DNA from: Shewanella gaetbuli
Lineage (GTDB): Bacteria > Pseudomonadota > Gammaproteobacteria > Enterobacterales > Shewanellaceae
DNA length: 64,000 bases
Reading direction: 5' to 3'
Assembly: GCF_023284065.1 (NCBI RefSeq)
Contig: NZ_JAKIKP010000009.1
Span: 1-64,000, forward strand
Positions 10,993-21,476 of this stretch are shown here, in pieces. Below the pieces are notes generated by a model. The model saw nothing but the letters and a program-made list of their open reading frames with translations. It made no database searches and was not told the DNA's origin. The translations under genes were made by a program, and so were the position numbers. Position 1 is the first letter of the stretch. The number at the start of each line of letters is the position of its first letter.

Positions 10993-12357
10993 ATGGCATT
11001 ATGGGGCGGAAGATTTCAGGGCGAAACCAGTGCACTTTTTAAATTATTCAATGACTCTTTGCCAGTTGATTACCGCTTATTTGAGCAAGATGTGGTTGGC
11101 TCAATTGCGTGGGCAGATGCCATTGCAAGCGTTAATATTATTACCGCTCAAGAATGCACAGACTTAAAAGCGGCCTTAAATGAATTATTGGTTGAAGTAG
11201 GTGATGACCCGCAAGCTATTATTGGTACGGGCGCTGAAGATATTCACAGTTTTGTAGAGCAAAAGCTCATTGCCAAAGTGGGCGACTTAGGTAAAAAGCT
11301 CCATACAGGGCGTTCACGTAACGACCAAGTGGCCACTGACTTAAAGTTATGGTGCAAAAAAGAAGGTGCTGCATTACTGGCTAAATTGGGTACTTTACAT
11401 GCTGAATTAATTGCGGTTGCTGAACGTGAAATAGATGCCGTTATGCCTGGGTACACTCACTTACAACGTGCTCAACCGATAACATTTGGTCACTGGGCCA
11501 TGGCCTATGTTGAAATGTTTGAGCGCGACATTAGCCGTTTACAAGATGCGTTAAACCGTGCGGACTCTTGCCCATTAGGGTCTGGTGCATTGGCCGGTAC
11601 AGCGTATCCGATTGATCGTCATGCGTTGGCCGCGGCTTTGAATTTTGCTCGTCCAACCTTAAACAGTTTAGACACCGTATCTGACCGTGACCATGTTGTT
11701 GAGTTATGTAGTGCAGCTTCTATTAGCATGATGCACTTAAGCCGCATGGCTGAAGATTTAATTTTCTTCAATTCAGGTGAAGCTAACTTTATTTCATTAG
11801 CAGATGAAGTGACATCAGGTTCATCATTGATGCCGCAAAAGAAAAACCCAGATGCATTAGAGCTAATTCGGGGTAAAACTGGCCGAGTTTATGGCAGCTT
11901 AATGGGTATTTTAACCACCATGAAAGCCTTACCACTGGCCTACAATAAAGATATGCAGGAAGACAAAGAAGGCTTGTTTGACGTAGTAGACAGCTGGGCA
12001 ATTTGTTTAGATATGGCTGCATTAGTGCTATCGGGCCTTTCAGTGAATCGTGAGCAAGCGCTAACTGCCGCGCAACAGGGGTATGCCAATGCGACTGAAC
12101 TGGCTGATTACCTTGTAGCCAAGGGTATGCCGTTCCGTGAAGCACACCATGTGGTGGGTGAAGTAGTGGTGTATGCTATTAATCAGCAAAAGCCGATTGA
12201 AGACCTGAGTGTAACTGAGCTAAAGCAGTTTGCCGATATAATTGCCGAAGACGTTTATCCAAACCTAACCATTGAAGAGTGTTTAGGTAAGCGGGATGTA
12301 TTAGGCGGTACAGCTGTTAAGCAAGTTAAGGCCGCTATTGAGGCTAAAAAAGCTTAA
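10993..12357 (+). CDS. argH: Argininosuccinate lyase
   Basis: The 454-residue fumarase-superfamily enzyme cleaves argininosuccinate to arginine and fumarate, the last step of the pathway. The family signature [11 protein letters not shown] lies at 276-286, and HTGRSRNDQ is present in the N-terminal part. There is no acetyltransferase extension at the C-terminus, unlike the ArgH(A) fusion of vibrios; a separate argA exists at 57639. Confidence 0.97.
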   Translation: MALWGGRFQGETSALFKLFNDSLPVDYRLFEQDVVGSIAWADAIASVNIITAQECTDLKAALNELLVEVGDDPQAIIGTGAEDIHSFVEQKLIAKVGDLGKKLHTGRSRNDQVATDLKLWCKKEGAALLAKLGTLHAELIAVAEREIDAVMPGYTHLQRAQPITFGHWAMAYVEMFERDISRLQDALNRADSCPLGSGALAGTAYPIDRHALAAALNFARPTLNSLDTVSDRDHVVELCSAASISMMHLSRMAEDLIFFNSGEANFISLADEVTSGSSLMPQKKNPDALELIRGKTGRVYGSLMGILTTMKALPLAYNKDMQEDKEGLFDVVDSWAICLDMAALVLSGLSVNREQALTAAQQGYANATELADYLVAKGMPFREAHHVVGEVVVYAINQQKPIEDLSVTELKQFADIIAEDVYPNLTIEECLGKRDVLGGTAVKQVKAAIEAKKA

Positions 12358-12383
12358 CTCATATCAATCATATTTACTGATGC

Positions 12384-12419
12384 TAAAGCCCTGAGAATCA
12401 TTTTTTCGGGGCTTTTTTA
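12384..12419. terminator. Terminator between argH and the convergent sulfotransferase gene
   Basis: AAAGCCC and GGGCTTT arms flank an A+T-rich loop and are followed by a T run. It closes the arg cluster and may also serve the opposite gene ending at 12445. Confidence 0.8.
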
Positions 12420-12444
12420 TGGTTTATTCTTAAGCTTCATAGGC

Positions 12445-13116
12445 TTATGGCGTTAGTGTATAAGAAAAAAACTGGCGTCGATACTCACCTGATAAGTTAG
12501 CACTGACTTTATTGGGGTGCTTATATTCATCCCAACTGGCGACATTTCTGCCGACATTCAGTAATGGAAATTGTTGCGGTTCGTCAGTGGTTATGCCGAT
12601 AAATTTGAGTAACCTTTCAAGGCTATCTGGTTGGCTAATATCAAGACTTAAAAAGTTATCACGTTCGGCAAAATAGCTAAAAACTTGCTGCTGGTGGCGT
12701 ATATAACACTGGCTTAAGTGGTTTGGGTCAAATACGTCTTGTGCCTGCCAAATATCAAAACAATGCTGAAAACTCCGTTTCATGATCGGATGAAAGCGGC
12801 CAGTGGTTTTATCTAAGTGCGGCAGCATTCTTTGCAATAGCATTTGCATTGATGGTAGCCATTTATCCATTGGACGGTCTAAATAAACAAATTTAGCCTG
12901 TGGAAACAAGTTGTCTAGGTGCGGATAATCACTAAAACAAGGTGCGTCAGACACCACATCGGCTTTTTCAAAAGCTGCCATAGTAAAAGCTTGGTGCGCA
13001 ACATGAAACCCCTGTTGCAGTAGTGCAACGCTAACACTGGTGGTGCCGGTTCGGGGCAAGCCAATAATAAACAACTTGGGCTGTTGGTAAGCGGAGTGTT
13101 GCGGTGGATTATTCAA
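12445..13116 (-). CDS. Sulfotransferase family protein
   Basis: The 223-residue protein has the nucleotide-binding loop of PAPS sulfotransferases, GLPRTGTTS at 19-27, followed by a strand and helix pattern typical of the fold (FVYLDRPMDKWLPS). Such enzymes move sulfate from PAPS to an acceptor; the acceptor here cannot be predicted. The only start that keeps the P-loop is a TTG at 13116, with no strong ribosome binding site, so the start is uncertain. It is convergent with argH. Confidence 0.75.
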   Translation of the reverse strand: MNNPPQHSAYQQPKLFIIGLPRTGTTSVSVALLQQGFHVAHQAFTMAAFEKADVVSDAPCFSDYPHLDNLFPQAKFVYLDRPMDKWLPSMQMLLQRMLPHLDKTTGRFHPIMKRSFQHCFDIWQAQDVFDPNHLSQCYIRHQQQVFSYFAERDNFLSLDISQPDSLERLLKFIGITTDEPQQFPLLNVGRNVASWDEYKHPNKVSANLSGEYRRQFFSYTLTP

Positions 13117-13171
13117 CAGGCGGTATCCATATCGGTTAATTTTACAGGCATAAAATTCACTGGTACTAAAA

Positions 13172-13209
13172 CGCTAACAAGTTGGCCGCAGTTAGCCAAC
13201 TTGTTAGCG
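13172..13209 (-). terminator. Terminator of the FKBP gene with a perfect 15-bp stem
   Basis: Arms at 13172-13186 and 13195-13209 are exact inverted repeats around an eight-base loop. On the minus strand the stem is followed by TTTTAG, fitting termination after the FKBP gene, which ends at 13238. The stem is longer than usual for an intrinsic terminator. Confidence 0.75.
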
Positions 13210-13237
13210 GTATTTCTGTTCACTATCTTAATCGGTA

Positions 13238-13585
13238 TTAGTCGCGAGTAAGCACTTCTAATAACTCAATTTCAAAATACAAATCAGAATGAGGAGGAAT
13301 CTTATCGCCAATTTGGCGTTCGCCATAACCTAATTCAGCGGGTACCGCTAATGTGCGTTTGCCGCCCACTTTCATTGGGTTGTCACCAATAATCCCTTGA
13401 TACCACCCTTGAATGACACGTTTAGCGCTAATCACAAACTGAAAAGCATCAGAGCTGTCAAACACGCTGCCGTCGGCTAATTTGCCAGTATATTTACAGG
13501 TGATCAATGCGCCTTTTTCTACGGCTTTGCCTGTGCCGATTTCAAGATCATTAATGGTTAACTCAGTTAATTTTTCTACTGTCAT
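13238..13585 (-). CDS. FKBP-type peptidyl-prolyl cis-trans isomerase
   Basis: This 115-residue single-domain protein matches FKBP: the core has YTGKLADGSVFDSS, VIQGW, GGKRTLAVPAELGYG and the final strand YFEIELLEV. It has no signal peptide, so it is probably cytoplasmic and helps protein folding by isomerising peptidyl-proline bonds. It appears to be monocistronic, ending in the hairpin at 13172-13209. Confidence 0.93.
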   Translation of the reverse strand: MTVEKLTELTINDLEIGTGKAVEKGALITCKYTGKLADGSVFDSSDAFQFVISAKRVIQGWYQGIIGDNPMKVGGKRTLAVPAELGYGERQIGDKIPPHSDLYFEIELLEVLTRD

Positions 13586-13702
13586 AATGTTGCTGCTCTT
13601 ATCAATATAACGATTTATTAAACGCTAAAAAAAACGGCCTATAGCATAACAGATGATATAGGCCGGGTGGACGAGCTAATGTGCTGTTTGTGGCAATTGA
13701 GC

Positions 13703-15649
13703 TTACATTGCCTTGGTAGTGGGTAAGTATTGTTGTAAAAAGGCCTCAATAGCATGAAAGGTTTTTAACCTATCAGCATTGTCACTTAAATAATGATCGC
13801 CATCTTCTAATTCGACAAACTCCACTGGCTTATTATATTTTTTAAGTGCGTCATACATATCTTCACTTTGTTCAATATCTACTACACGATCTTTTTCGCC
13901 GTGGATCAGCAATACTGGCACATTAATATTGTTGGCTTTACTCACTGGCGAGCGCTCATATAAGGCGTCATAATCATCGCCTATTTGCTTTTTGACGATT
14001 TCAAAATTGGTATAACCCCGGTGTGATTTAACTAAATCTTCCACATCGGCAACCCCAGCAACGCTAATGGCACATTGGAATAAATCTTTAGTGGTCGCTA
14101 CTGCCATTAAAGCCGCATATCCACCGTAACTTGCGCCAGCAATGCATATTCTTTTAGGGTCTGCTATGCCTTCGCTAATTAACCATCTGGCACCGTCTTC
14201 CACATCGGTTTGCATTTCTAAGCCCCAGTTTTTCAAGCCGGCTTTCATAAAATCAAATCCGTAGCCGTATGAACCACGAAAGTTCATGCGTAATACCGCA
14301 TAGCCGCGATTTGCAAAGTATTGGGTCCAATAGTCGAAGCTGTTGTTGTCAAAACTAATTGGTCCACCATGGGGAAATATAATGGTCGGTAATTTGGTTT
14401 TTGGCGTGTCATTGGGCGTTGTAAGAAACCCCTCAATCGCTAAGCCATCGCGAGCTTTGTACTCAATGGTGGTAGTTCTAGCCATTAGTTCAGGGAGTAA
14501 TTCTTTGTATCGGTAAGCAATGGGTTGCAGTGATTTTTCGTCTCTGTCACCTAAATAGTATGTGCCTGAGTCGGTTGAGCTGGTGGAAAACACAATATAA
14601 CGGCGTTCATTTTCACTGTATTGCACTATGTAATTGCGGGTGTCTGGTAACACCTTGTTCAAGCCATTAATAAGCCCATTATATTCGTCATCCCAAAAGG
14701 TATATTCAGCGTCGGTACCGTCACTAATGCCAATATAATCTTTTTTAACCTTTGAATAGATTAACCCACCCGTGACGTCTACTTTGTCGCGCTTAAACAC
14801 AAGCTGCTTGGTTAATTTAGCATCGGTTAAGTCGACCTTAAAAATGGCTTTATAGCCTTCGTGGTAGGCCTGAACGTACAAAATGTTAGGGTCTTTTCCG
14901 AATCCCATCGGCCAAACTTGGTCTTCGCTAAAGGCTTCAAACTCCCATAAGGTACGATAATCTTCATTGTTATCAGGTTGCTCGACAATTTTATAGTGAG
15001 TGTCGTCTCGATATATCCCCACACGGACTCTATTTTGTTTATCTGTGGTCCAATCAATCACATTTTTTTCGGCATATTGCACCGTACTTGAGCGTCCATT
15101 GCTAAGGTTCACTTTCATAACGGTTTCAAATTGTGAGTTATTACCTAACCCTCTAAATTGCATAAGGATATGGTTCTCATCGCCCTCAAGCATATTAATA
15201 ATGTCAGATTGAACTTGTGGTACCCACTTGAAACGTTTAAGTAGCTTAGGTTTTAAGACGCTAGAAAGGTTTTTGTCGGATAAACGATACTTGAATAAGC
15301 GAGACTCGGTAGTGGGTGTGCCGTAGCGAACGGCTGGAAACTTGGCATAAATAAACAGTAAGTCATTACTGGCCCAAGTGAGGCCGGTAATGGTAAATTT
15401 TTGGTTGTCTGTTTGTACGGGGTAAATCGATTCCCCGCTGGCGACATTATAGATACTGACTAGGGAACCCTGTTGATTCTCTAGATCCATTTTTACTACA
15501 GTGGCAATATTTTGACCGTCGGGTGATAACGTGACATTGCTAACATCCGCTATACTGGCAAAGGCTTCTACGGGTAACTTTTGAGGTGCGGCAATAGTGT
15601 TTAGTGACACCAGAATAACTAATGCCAGTGTCGGTAAAGTCCATTTCAT
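13703..15649 (-). CDS. S9 family prolyl oligopeptidase-type serine peptidase
   Basis: The 648-residue exported protein begins with a signal peptide (about 1-20, ending TIAA). A beta-propeller-like N-terminal region (about 30-370) precedes an alpha/beta-hydrolase peptidase domain. The nucleophile is Ser507 in GASYGGYAA; the Asp lies in HGEKDRVVD and the His in DGDHYLS, so the triad is complete. It resembles acylaminoacyl-peptidase or dipeptidyl-peptidase-like S9 enzymes acting on oligopeptides in the periplasm. The exact substrate is unknown. It is a single gene. Confidence 0.9.
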   Translation of the reverse strand: MKWTLPTLALVILVSLNTIAAPQKLPVEAFASIADVSNVTLSPDGQNIATVVKMDLENQQGSLVSIYNVASGESIYPVQTDNQKFTITGLTWASNDLLFIYAKFPAVRYGTPTTESRLFKYRLSDKNLSSVLKPKLLKRFKWVPQVQSDIINMLEGDENHILMQFRGLGNNSQFETVMKVNLSNGRSSTVQYAEKNVIDWTTDKQNRVRVGIYRDDTHYKIVEQPDNNEDYRTLWEFEAFSEDQVWPMGFGKDPNILYVQAYHEGYKAIFKVDLTDAKLTKQLVFKRDKVDVTGGLIYSKVKKDYIGISDGTDAEYTFWDDEYNGLINGLNKVLPDTRNYIVQYSENERRYIVFSTSSTDSGTYYLGDRDEKSLQPIAYRYKELLPELMARTTTIEYKARDGLAIEGFLTTPNDTPKTKLPTIIFPHGGPISFDNNSFDYWTQYFANRGYAVLRMNFRGSYGYGFDFMKAGLKNWGLEMQTDVEDGARWLISEGIADPKRICIAGASYGGYAALMAVATTKDLFQCAISVAGVADVEDLVKSHRGYTNFEIVKKQIGDDYDALYERSPVSKANNINVPVLLIHGEKDRVVDIEQSEDMYDALKKYNKPVEFVELEDGDHYLSDNADRLKTFHAIEAFLQQYLPTTKAM

Positions 15650-15747
15650 TTTATTTCCTTGGATGTTGTATCAATTATTAATTTATTACCTTGATAGGTT
15701 AATCTTGCTTGAGATTGAAAAACACTAAATTTACGTTTTAATTTTTT

Positions 15748-17106
15748 TTAATTATTTATATTGTTAGCTGAGCCTTCTGCACGGCTCAATTTATATTGAT
15801 AATGCCAGCCTAGACTTAAACTCCTAAACAGCATAAAACCACATAATGCTGCCCATAAAGCATGGTTACCAAAAGATTGTAAGCTCCACCATAAAGGGAA
15901 ATATACTGCAAAAGTGGCTAGTATCATACTGTTACGCATAATATGACCTTGTGCCGCGCCAATATAAACCCCGTCAAATAAATAGCAGCCAAACGCCATT
16001 ATGGGCATTAAAACCAACCACAATAAAAATAGACTAGCGGTGTGTTGAACTTCAGGAATATTGGTCAACAGGTTAATTATTTGCTGTCCGCATAGGTAGA
16101 AAAGGCCGCTGAATACAAGGGCAATAATGGCCGACCATGCAAAAGCTAAGCTGACAGATTGAGTTAATAAAGTATTGTCTTGTTTGCCGATGGCTCTGCC
16201 AACTTCGGCTTCAGCATAATAAGCAATACCGTCAAGCGCATAAGAGATCAGCATGAGTAAATTCAGCAAAACCGCATTAGCGGCAAGGGTGTTATCGCCT
16301 AGGCCAGCACCATGAAATGTCATAAAACTAAATGCGGCTTGTAAGCATAGGCTGCGAATAAAGATGTCACGGTTCAAGCTGAGTAATTGTGACATCCCTT
16401 GTAAGCGACAGTGGGGTAATAGTTGCGACCAATTAAAGTTATGTTCAGCTAATAAGTGCTGCCTCACCATAAATATCGCCACTGAAAAAGCACATATATC
16501 GGCAATAACTGATGCTAAAGCGGCGCCTTGAACATTCAGCCCGAAGCCAATAACGAATACAATATCAAGAATAATATTTACGCTGTTGGCAATAATTAAC
16601 TGCCACATTGCCGCTTTTGGGGCCTGTCGACCCAGCAGCCAACCTAGTAATACGAGGTTTGTTAACGCAAAAGGTAATGACCATATTCGAATATCTACAT
16701 ATTGGCGACAATAAAACTGAACTTGTTCGCTGGCTTCTGTGAGCTGTAGGGCAAATGAGATGAGTGGTTGCTGAAAAATAACCCCACTAAAACCCAGTAA
16801 ACACGCTAAAATAACCCCTTGAACCAATAATTTTTGTTGCTTGTGACTGTCATTAGCACCATAGGCTTGTGCAACCAAGCCGGTGGTCGACATACGTAAA
16901 AAGCCTAACAACCAAATAATAAGCGTGATAATGGTGCTGCCTAATGCAACACCACCTAAATAATAGGCTTCACCTAAATGGCCTATGACAGCCGTGTCGA
17001 CTAATCCTAATAACGGAATAGTGATATTAGATAAAATCATTGGAATGGCTAATGCCATTAATTGGCGATTTTTATCGCCATTTGTTAGTAAACGTAGCCA
17101 AGCCAT
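15748..17106 (-). CDS. MATE family efflux transporter, DinF-like
   Basis: The 452-residue polytopic membrane protein fits twelve transmembrane segments in two repeated halves, with the N-terminal family segment IPMILSNITIPLLGLVDTAV. MATE proteins of the DinF branch export organic cations or other small molecules using H+ or Na+ gradients. The substrate cannot be read from the sequence. Its start codon lies only 14 bases from the start of the divergent deacetylase gene, so the two promoters must overlap or lie inside the coding regions. Confidence 0.88.
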   Translation of the reverse strand: MAWLRLLTNGDKNRQLMALAIPMILSNITIPLLGLVDTAVIGHLGEAYYLGGVALGSTIITLIIWLLGFLRMSTTGLVAQAYGANDSHKQQKLLVQGVILACLLGFSGVIFQQPLISFALQLTEASEQVQFYCRQYVDIRIWSLPFALTNLVLLGWLLGRQAPKAAMWQLIIANSVNIILDIVFVIGFGLNVQGAALASVIADICAFSVAIFMVRQHLLAEHNFNWSQLLPHCRLQGMSQLLSLNRDIFIRSLCLQAAFSFMTFHGAGLGDNTLAANAVLLNLLMLISYALDGIAYYAEAEVGRAIGKQDNTLLTQSVSLAFAWSAIIALVFSGLFYLCGQQIINLLTNIPEVQHTASLFLLWLVLMPIMAFGCYLFDGVYIGAAQGHIMRNSMILATFAVYFPLWWSLQSFGNHALWAALCGFMLFRSLSLGWHYQYKLSRAEGSANNINN

Positions 17107-17120
17107 ATTGAGAGATAATT

Positions 17121-18179
17121 ATGCTAAAAAACTTAATGACTGCCTTATGCGCAATATTATTCAGTGCTATTGCGGCCAAAGCAGATGCTGTGGTGATATT
17201 ACAATACCATCATGTATCTGATAACACACCTAAAAGTACCTCGGTCACTCCCAGTCAATTTGCGGAGCAAATGCAATATTTAGCCGACAACGACTTTAGC
17301 GTTATTCCGTTAACTCAGGCGGTTGCGCAAATTAAAAATCAGCAAGTATCAAAACCTAAGCAAGTAGTGATAACTTTTGATGATGGCTATGACAGCATTA
17401 TTAATAATGCTGCCCCGATATTAGCCCAACATCAATTTCCTTATACGGTGTTTATTTCAGTTGAGCCCATTGAGCAAGCTTTTAAAGGCATGATGAGTTG
17501 GCAACAAATAAACCAGCTGGTGGAGCAAGGTGCGTTGATGGCTAATCATAGCTGGGCACATGAACATTTGATTCGTCGTTTGCCAGATGAAACCGATGGC
17601 CAGTGGCGTGAGCGTATTAAGCAAAATTTGTTAAATACCGAAGCCAAAATTCTTGAAAAAACAGGCCAAAGTGCAAAAATGCTGGCCTATCCCTATGGCG
17701 AGTTTGACCAGCAATTAGCTGGCTTGGTAACCGAGTTAGGTTTTGTCGGCTTTGGTCAGCAGTCTGGGGCTGCTGGGCCGTACTCAATGTTAACCGGGCT
17801 ACCTAGGTTTCCCGTTGCTCATGATTATGCTGATATGGCGAGCCTTAAAACCAAATTCAATAGTTTAAATATGCCCATTACTCATATGAATATTACTGAC
17901 CCGTTATTACCTCAGGGACAGTGGCGTCCTGAGCTAAAAGTGACCATTGAAACTGATGATATTAATCCGGCGCAAGTGATGTGTTTTATTCAAGGCCAAG
18001 GAAGTCAAACGCCTAGATGGTTAGATAAAAACACTTTTGTGGTTCAAGCTGAACAAGACTTGCCCGCGGGACGGTCGCGTTACAATTGCACCGCCCCGAG
18101 TATTAAGCAGGGCGGCTATTATTGGTTTTCCCAAGCCTGGGTTCGACAAAAAGATGATGGTACGTGGGTGAAAGAATAA
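17121..18179 (+). CDS. Polysaccharide deacetylase family protein (NodB domain)
   Basis: The 352-residue protein has a signal peptide (about 1-22) and a NodB domain. TFDDGY (85-90) supplies the catalytic and metal Asp, and NHSWAHEHL (142-150) supplies the metal-binding His143 and His147. Such proteins remove acetyl groups from N-acetylglucosamine polymers. The C-terminal part (about 245-352) is an extra beta-rich region I do not recognise. It is divergent from the MATE gene. Confidence 0.87.
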   Translation: MLKNLMTALCAILFSAIAAKADAVVILQYHHVSDNTPKSTSVTPSQFAEQMQYLADNDFSVIPLTQAVAQIKNQQVSKPKQVVITFDDGYDSIINNAAPILAQHQFPYTVFISVEPIEQAFKGMMSWQQINQLVEQGALMANHSWAHEHLIRRLPDETDGQWRERIKQNLLNTEAKILEKTGQSAKMLAYPYGEFDQQLAGLVTELGFVGFGQQSGAAGPYSMLTGLPRFPVAHDYADMASLKTKFNSLNMPITHMNITDPLLPQGQWRPELKVTIETDDINPAQVMCFIQGQGSQTPRWLDKNTFVVQAEQDLPAGRSRYNCTAPSIKQGGYYWFSQAWVRQKDDGTWVKE

Positions 18180-18221
18180 CTCACTCCTCAACCTTGTATG
18201 TTAATGATATTTGAGGGAGCG

Positions 18222-18884
18222 TTATGAATGATTGATGATTTTCTTGAAGTCATCAATCAGTTCAGCATTAATTATTTGAGGTAGTTGTCCCGGTTGGGGT
18301 TTTGCTTTAAAAACAGCAAACTTTTCACCTTTTGGAGATACCAATACATAAGATGCACTGTGATCAACTTGATAATTATCTCCCTCTCCAACCATGGCAT
18401 AAGCAAAACCTAAATCGCGACTAAACGGAAATAGCTGGCTGTGATCCGCCGTTATCGCTTTAAAGTCACGATTAAAAAAGTTGATGTAGTCTAAGCGTTT
18501 TGTTTGGGTGTCTCGCTGAGGATCGGCTGACACAAAAATAATTTGAATATTATCAGTAATTTTTTGTAGCTCAGGGTAGGCGGCAGCGAGCTTATTGAGT
18601 GTTGTTGGGCAAACATCAGGGCAAGAAGTAAACCCGATAAAAAATAAACTCCAATGGTTTTGCAAATTAGCATTAGTAAAACGATTACCGTATTGGTCAT
18701 CTAAGGCAAACGGAGCCAACGGTCTTGGGTTATCGTAAATAAAGCTGGTGGCTAGCTCTATATTGGGTTTGGTTAATGGGGCATTTTGTGGGGCGCGAGT
18801 ATCTGTGCTATTGCTGAACCATTGATAAGCAAAGCCACCCAAACCGATTAATATAAATACAAAAATAACATGACTTTTACGCAT
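18222..18884 (-). CDS. SCO1/SenC family copper chaperone
   Basis: The 220-residue protein has one N-terminal membrane anchor (about 6-22) and a thioredoxin-like domain facing the periplasm. The copper-binding Cys88 and Cys92 are in TSCPDVCP, and a conserved His follows in VDHSASY. SCO proteins deliver copper to the CuA site of cytochrome c oxidase subunit II, and this is the last gene of the aa3 oxidase operon, which fits that role. Confidence 0.92.
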   Translation of the reverse strand: MRKSHVIFVFILIGLGGFAYQWFSNSTDTRAPQNAPLTKPNIELATSFIYDNPRPLAPFALDDQYGNRFTNANLQNHWSLFFIGFTSCPDVCPTTLNKLAAAYPELQKITDNIQIIFVSADPQRDTQTKRLDYINFFNRDFKAITADHSQLFPFSRDLGFAYAMVGEGDNYQVDHSASYVLVSPKGEKFAVFKAKPQPGQLPQIINAELIDDFKKIINHS

Positions 18885-18991
18885 TGAAACTCCACATAAA
18901 CATACCCGAGCGTAGAAATAGATAATATTGTCGTTGCAGGCTTGAGATAAAACAGGCTTTATCTCAAGCTGACATTTGGCAACTTACTGAG

Positions 18992-19900
18992 TTAGCTTAC
19001 CCAAAGATAATGGTCGACCAGTAACACAATAAACAGCACCATTAAATGATAAATAGAAAACTTAAACACCTTCATGGCTAAACCTGAATAGTCTTGGTAT
19101 TTAAGTTGCCATGCTTTGTAAATAAAGCCACAACTCAGTATGGTTGAACCAATTAAATATAGCGGACCGCACATGCCAACTAACACCGGCAATAAGCAGG
19201 CAATCGCTAATAAAACGGTATAAAGTAAAATACAGGTTTTGGTAAACTCAGTGCCGTGGGTGACAGGCAGCATTGGAATATCAACCTTGGCATATTCTTT
19301 CTTACGGTGAATGGCTAAAGCCCAAAAATGCGGTGGCGTCCAGGTAAAAATAATAATCACTAACAGTAACGCATGCCCATGCAGTTCATTGGTTACCGCA
19401 GTCCAACCCAGTAACGGTGGCATGGCGCCTGCTAGCCCACCAATAACAATATTTTGCGAGGTAGCGCGTTTTAAATAAGCGGTATACACCACTGCATAGC
19501 CGATTAAGCTGGCAAATGTCAGCCAAGCGGTAAGTGGATTTACTAAACTATAAAGCAGGGCAAAGCCAATAGTGCCAATAGAAACGGCAAAAATGGCCGC
19601 CTTAGTCCCAGACACTTTCCCTTTAGGCAATGGGCGGTTATAGGTGCGAGCCATTAGCCCATCAATACGGCGATCAATTAAATGATTAAATGCCGCCGCA
19701 GCCCCAGCCATTAATCCAATACCCATCATGCCAAAAATTAACGGCTGTAGCGGGACGATACCGGGAACTGCTAAACACATACCAACCAGCACGGTTAATA
19801 ACATTAATGCGACTACTTTGGGCTTAGTCATTTCAAAATAAGCACGCCATTGCCATGAAAAAACAGTGGATGGAGCGATGAGGGTGATAGGTTTTGTCAT
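18992..19900 (-). CDS. cyoE: Protohaem IX farnesyltransferase (haem O synthase)
   Basis: The 302-residue membrane prenyltransferase of the UbiA superfamily converts haem B and farnesyl diphosphate to haem O. The prenyl-diphosphate-binding motif is in NHLIDRRID, followed by [10 protein letters not shown]; about nine transmembrane segments are present. It follows cox15 by 14 bases, so haem O and haem A synthesis are encoded together with the oxidase that uses haem A. Confidence 0.95.
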   Translation of the reverse strand: MTKPITLIAPSTVFSWQWRAYFEMTKPKVVALMLLTVLVGMCLAVPGIVPLQPLIFGMMGIGLMAGAAAAFNHLIDRRIDGLMARTYNRPLPKGKVSGTKAAIFAVSIGTIGFALLYSLVNPLTAWLTFASLIGYAVVYTAYLKRATSQNIVIGGLAGAMPPLLGWTAVTNELHGHALLLVIIIFTWTPPHFWALAIHRKKEYAKVDIPMLPVTHGTEFTKTCILLYTVLLAIACLLPVLVGMCGPLYLIGSTILSCGFIYKAWQLKYQDYSGLAMKVFKFSIYHLMVLFIVLLVDHYLWVS

Positions 19901-19914
19901 GTTACTTCCCCTTG

Positions 19915-20898
19915 TTACGCTTTACGCCATAGAGCGTAATTAATAAAAACGACACAAAGCAGTAAAATTGCTGCTCCGCCATTGTGTGAAACAGCAATAC
20001 TCAGTGGTAAATGCATAACGACATTACTGATACCTAAACCCACTTGAATAATGACCAAGGCGATGAGTAATAAACCGCTGTTTCTCATTGTTGAAGACTG
20101 TGCTTTGAGTAATTTAATCGCTAGCCATAGCAAGAGGATGGCTGTGATAACGCCCCATATACGATGGGTGACGTGAATGGTCATGCGGGTTGGATAGTCT
20201 AAAACGCCAAATTCAAAACTAGGATGCTCGCCCTGAAAAGGCGAAAAAGCATCCGCAAAGCGTAGATTATCGACCCAATTTCCTTCACAAATGGGCAGTG
20301 AAGTACAGGCCAGTGCTGCGTAATTTGATGAAGTCCAGCCACCCAACATAATTTGAATCACTAAAACGACTAAACCTAATACTGCCAACGGGGCGAGTTT
20401 ACGTGCATAAATGTCGCCGCCAGGAATGCGTAACGGTTTGGTTCGTAGATACAACAGAAATAACAAGCAAAATAACGTGAAGCCCCCAAGCAAGTGCGAC
20501 ATAACTACAATGGGCATCAACTTCATGGTAACGGTCCACATGCCCAATAAAGCTTGGAAAATAATCAAGGCAGAAATAAACACCGGCAACTTTTTAGGCG
20601 CTTCTTCTTGCCTAAGACAAATGATTAAAATCCCTAAAACCATTAATCCCAATGTACCGGCAATATAGCGATGGATCATTTCTAACCATGCTTTATCTTG
20701 CTCAACCGTGAACTCAGGAAAATACTGTTCGGCTTTGGCTATTTCATGGGTTTCGTTTGGAACCGTTAAATGACCATAACAGCCCGGCCAATCTGGGCAA
20801 CCTAACCCCGCATCAGACAAGCGGGTATAAGCGCCCATTAAAATGACCATTAAGGTAAATACCAGGGTGATTTTTAATATATTGGACAATTGCATCAA
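19915..20898 (-). CDS. ctaA: Haem A synthase, COX15/CtaA family
   Basis: This 327-residue protein with eight predicted transmembrane segments oxidises haem O to haem A in the membrane. Family features include [21 protein letters not shown] near the N-terminus, EMIHRY, and later histidines in VTHRIWG and VSHNGGA, which would be haem ligands. Its start overlaps the stop of the upstream thioredoxin-like gene by 4 bases, indicating tight coupling. Confidence 0.94.
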   Translation of the reverse strand: MMQLSNILKITLVFTLMVILMGAYTRLSDAGLGCPDWPGCYGHLTVPNETHEIAKAEQYFPEFTVEQDKAWLEMIHRYIAGTLGLMVLGILIICLRQEEAPKKLPVFISALIIFQALLGMWTVTMKLMPIVVMSHLLGGFTLFCLLFLLYLRTKPLRIPGGDIYARKLAPLAVLGLVVLVIQIMLGGWTSSNYAALACTSLPICEGNWVDNLRFADAFSPFQGEHPSFEFGVLDYPTRMTIHVTHRIWGVITAILLLWLAIKLLKAQSSTMRNSGLLLIALVIIQVGLGISNVVMHLPLSIAVSHNGGAAILLLCVVFINYALWRKA

Positions 20899-21446
20899 CC
20901 TACCCTCGACAACTTCAGCATTTTACGTAAGTCAGCAATAATGGCTTTACCTTGCGCAATATTGGCTTCGCGGCCATCTACTGGGTCATATTGCATAATC
21001 AAGCTGCCAAGCGGATCGACAATAATGACTTGATCTTGCTGTAATAGGCTAGCGAATTGGTTATTCACTTCAGCGGTACTAAACTCAATATTCAGCTGGC
21101 TTAGTGCATTTTTATCACTGTTGGGCTGCACTAAAATGATGGGCTTAACTCGTTTTCGTTCTCGCCCTAATGCAATATAACTTTGGTTGAGCACGTACAG
21201 GCGGTCGGCACATTGTTGATCACATTGCTCTGGTAACAAGTACACGATTTGCCATAAGTGAGGGGTAGGGTTATCCATATTTAAGCTTTGATAACTTAAA
21301 TTTGAGTCCAGCAGTGCGCCTTTATTGGTTGCGCCGCCCTGATATAAATCAAAACTTAACACCAATTTAGCTAACGCAACTGGCACAATAAATACCACTA
21401 ATAGCAGTATTAAGGTTTTTTGACTTCGTTTCGGTTGGGAGTTCAT
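20895..21446 (-). CDS. Membrane-anchored thioredoxin-like protein of the oxidase operon
   Basis: The 183-residue protein has one N-terminal transmembrane segment (about 11-31) and a soluble region with a thioredoxin-like pattern. LLPEQCDQQCADRL has two cysteines, Cys75 and Cys79, in a CxxxC arrangement like that of SCO proteins, followed by VIIVDPLGSLIMQYDP. It may therefore take part in CuA copper or thiol handling during oxidase assembly; that is inference from position and motif. It lies between surf1 and cox15 and overlaps cox15 by 4 bases. Confidence 0.7.
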   Translation of the reverse strand: MNSQPKRSQKTLILLLVVFIVPVALAKLVLSFDLYQGGATNKGALLDSNLSYQSLNMDNPTPHLWQIVYLLPEQCDQQCADRLYVLNQSYIALGRERKRVKPIILVQPNSDKNALSQLNIEFSTAEVNNQFASLLQQDQVIIVDPLGSLIMQYDPVDGREANIAQGKAIIADLRKMLKLSRVG

Positions 21447-21476
21447 TCCATCTCCTCTTTTATCATGTATGTATTA

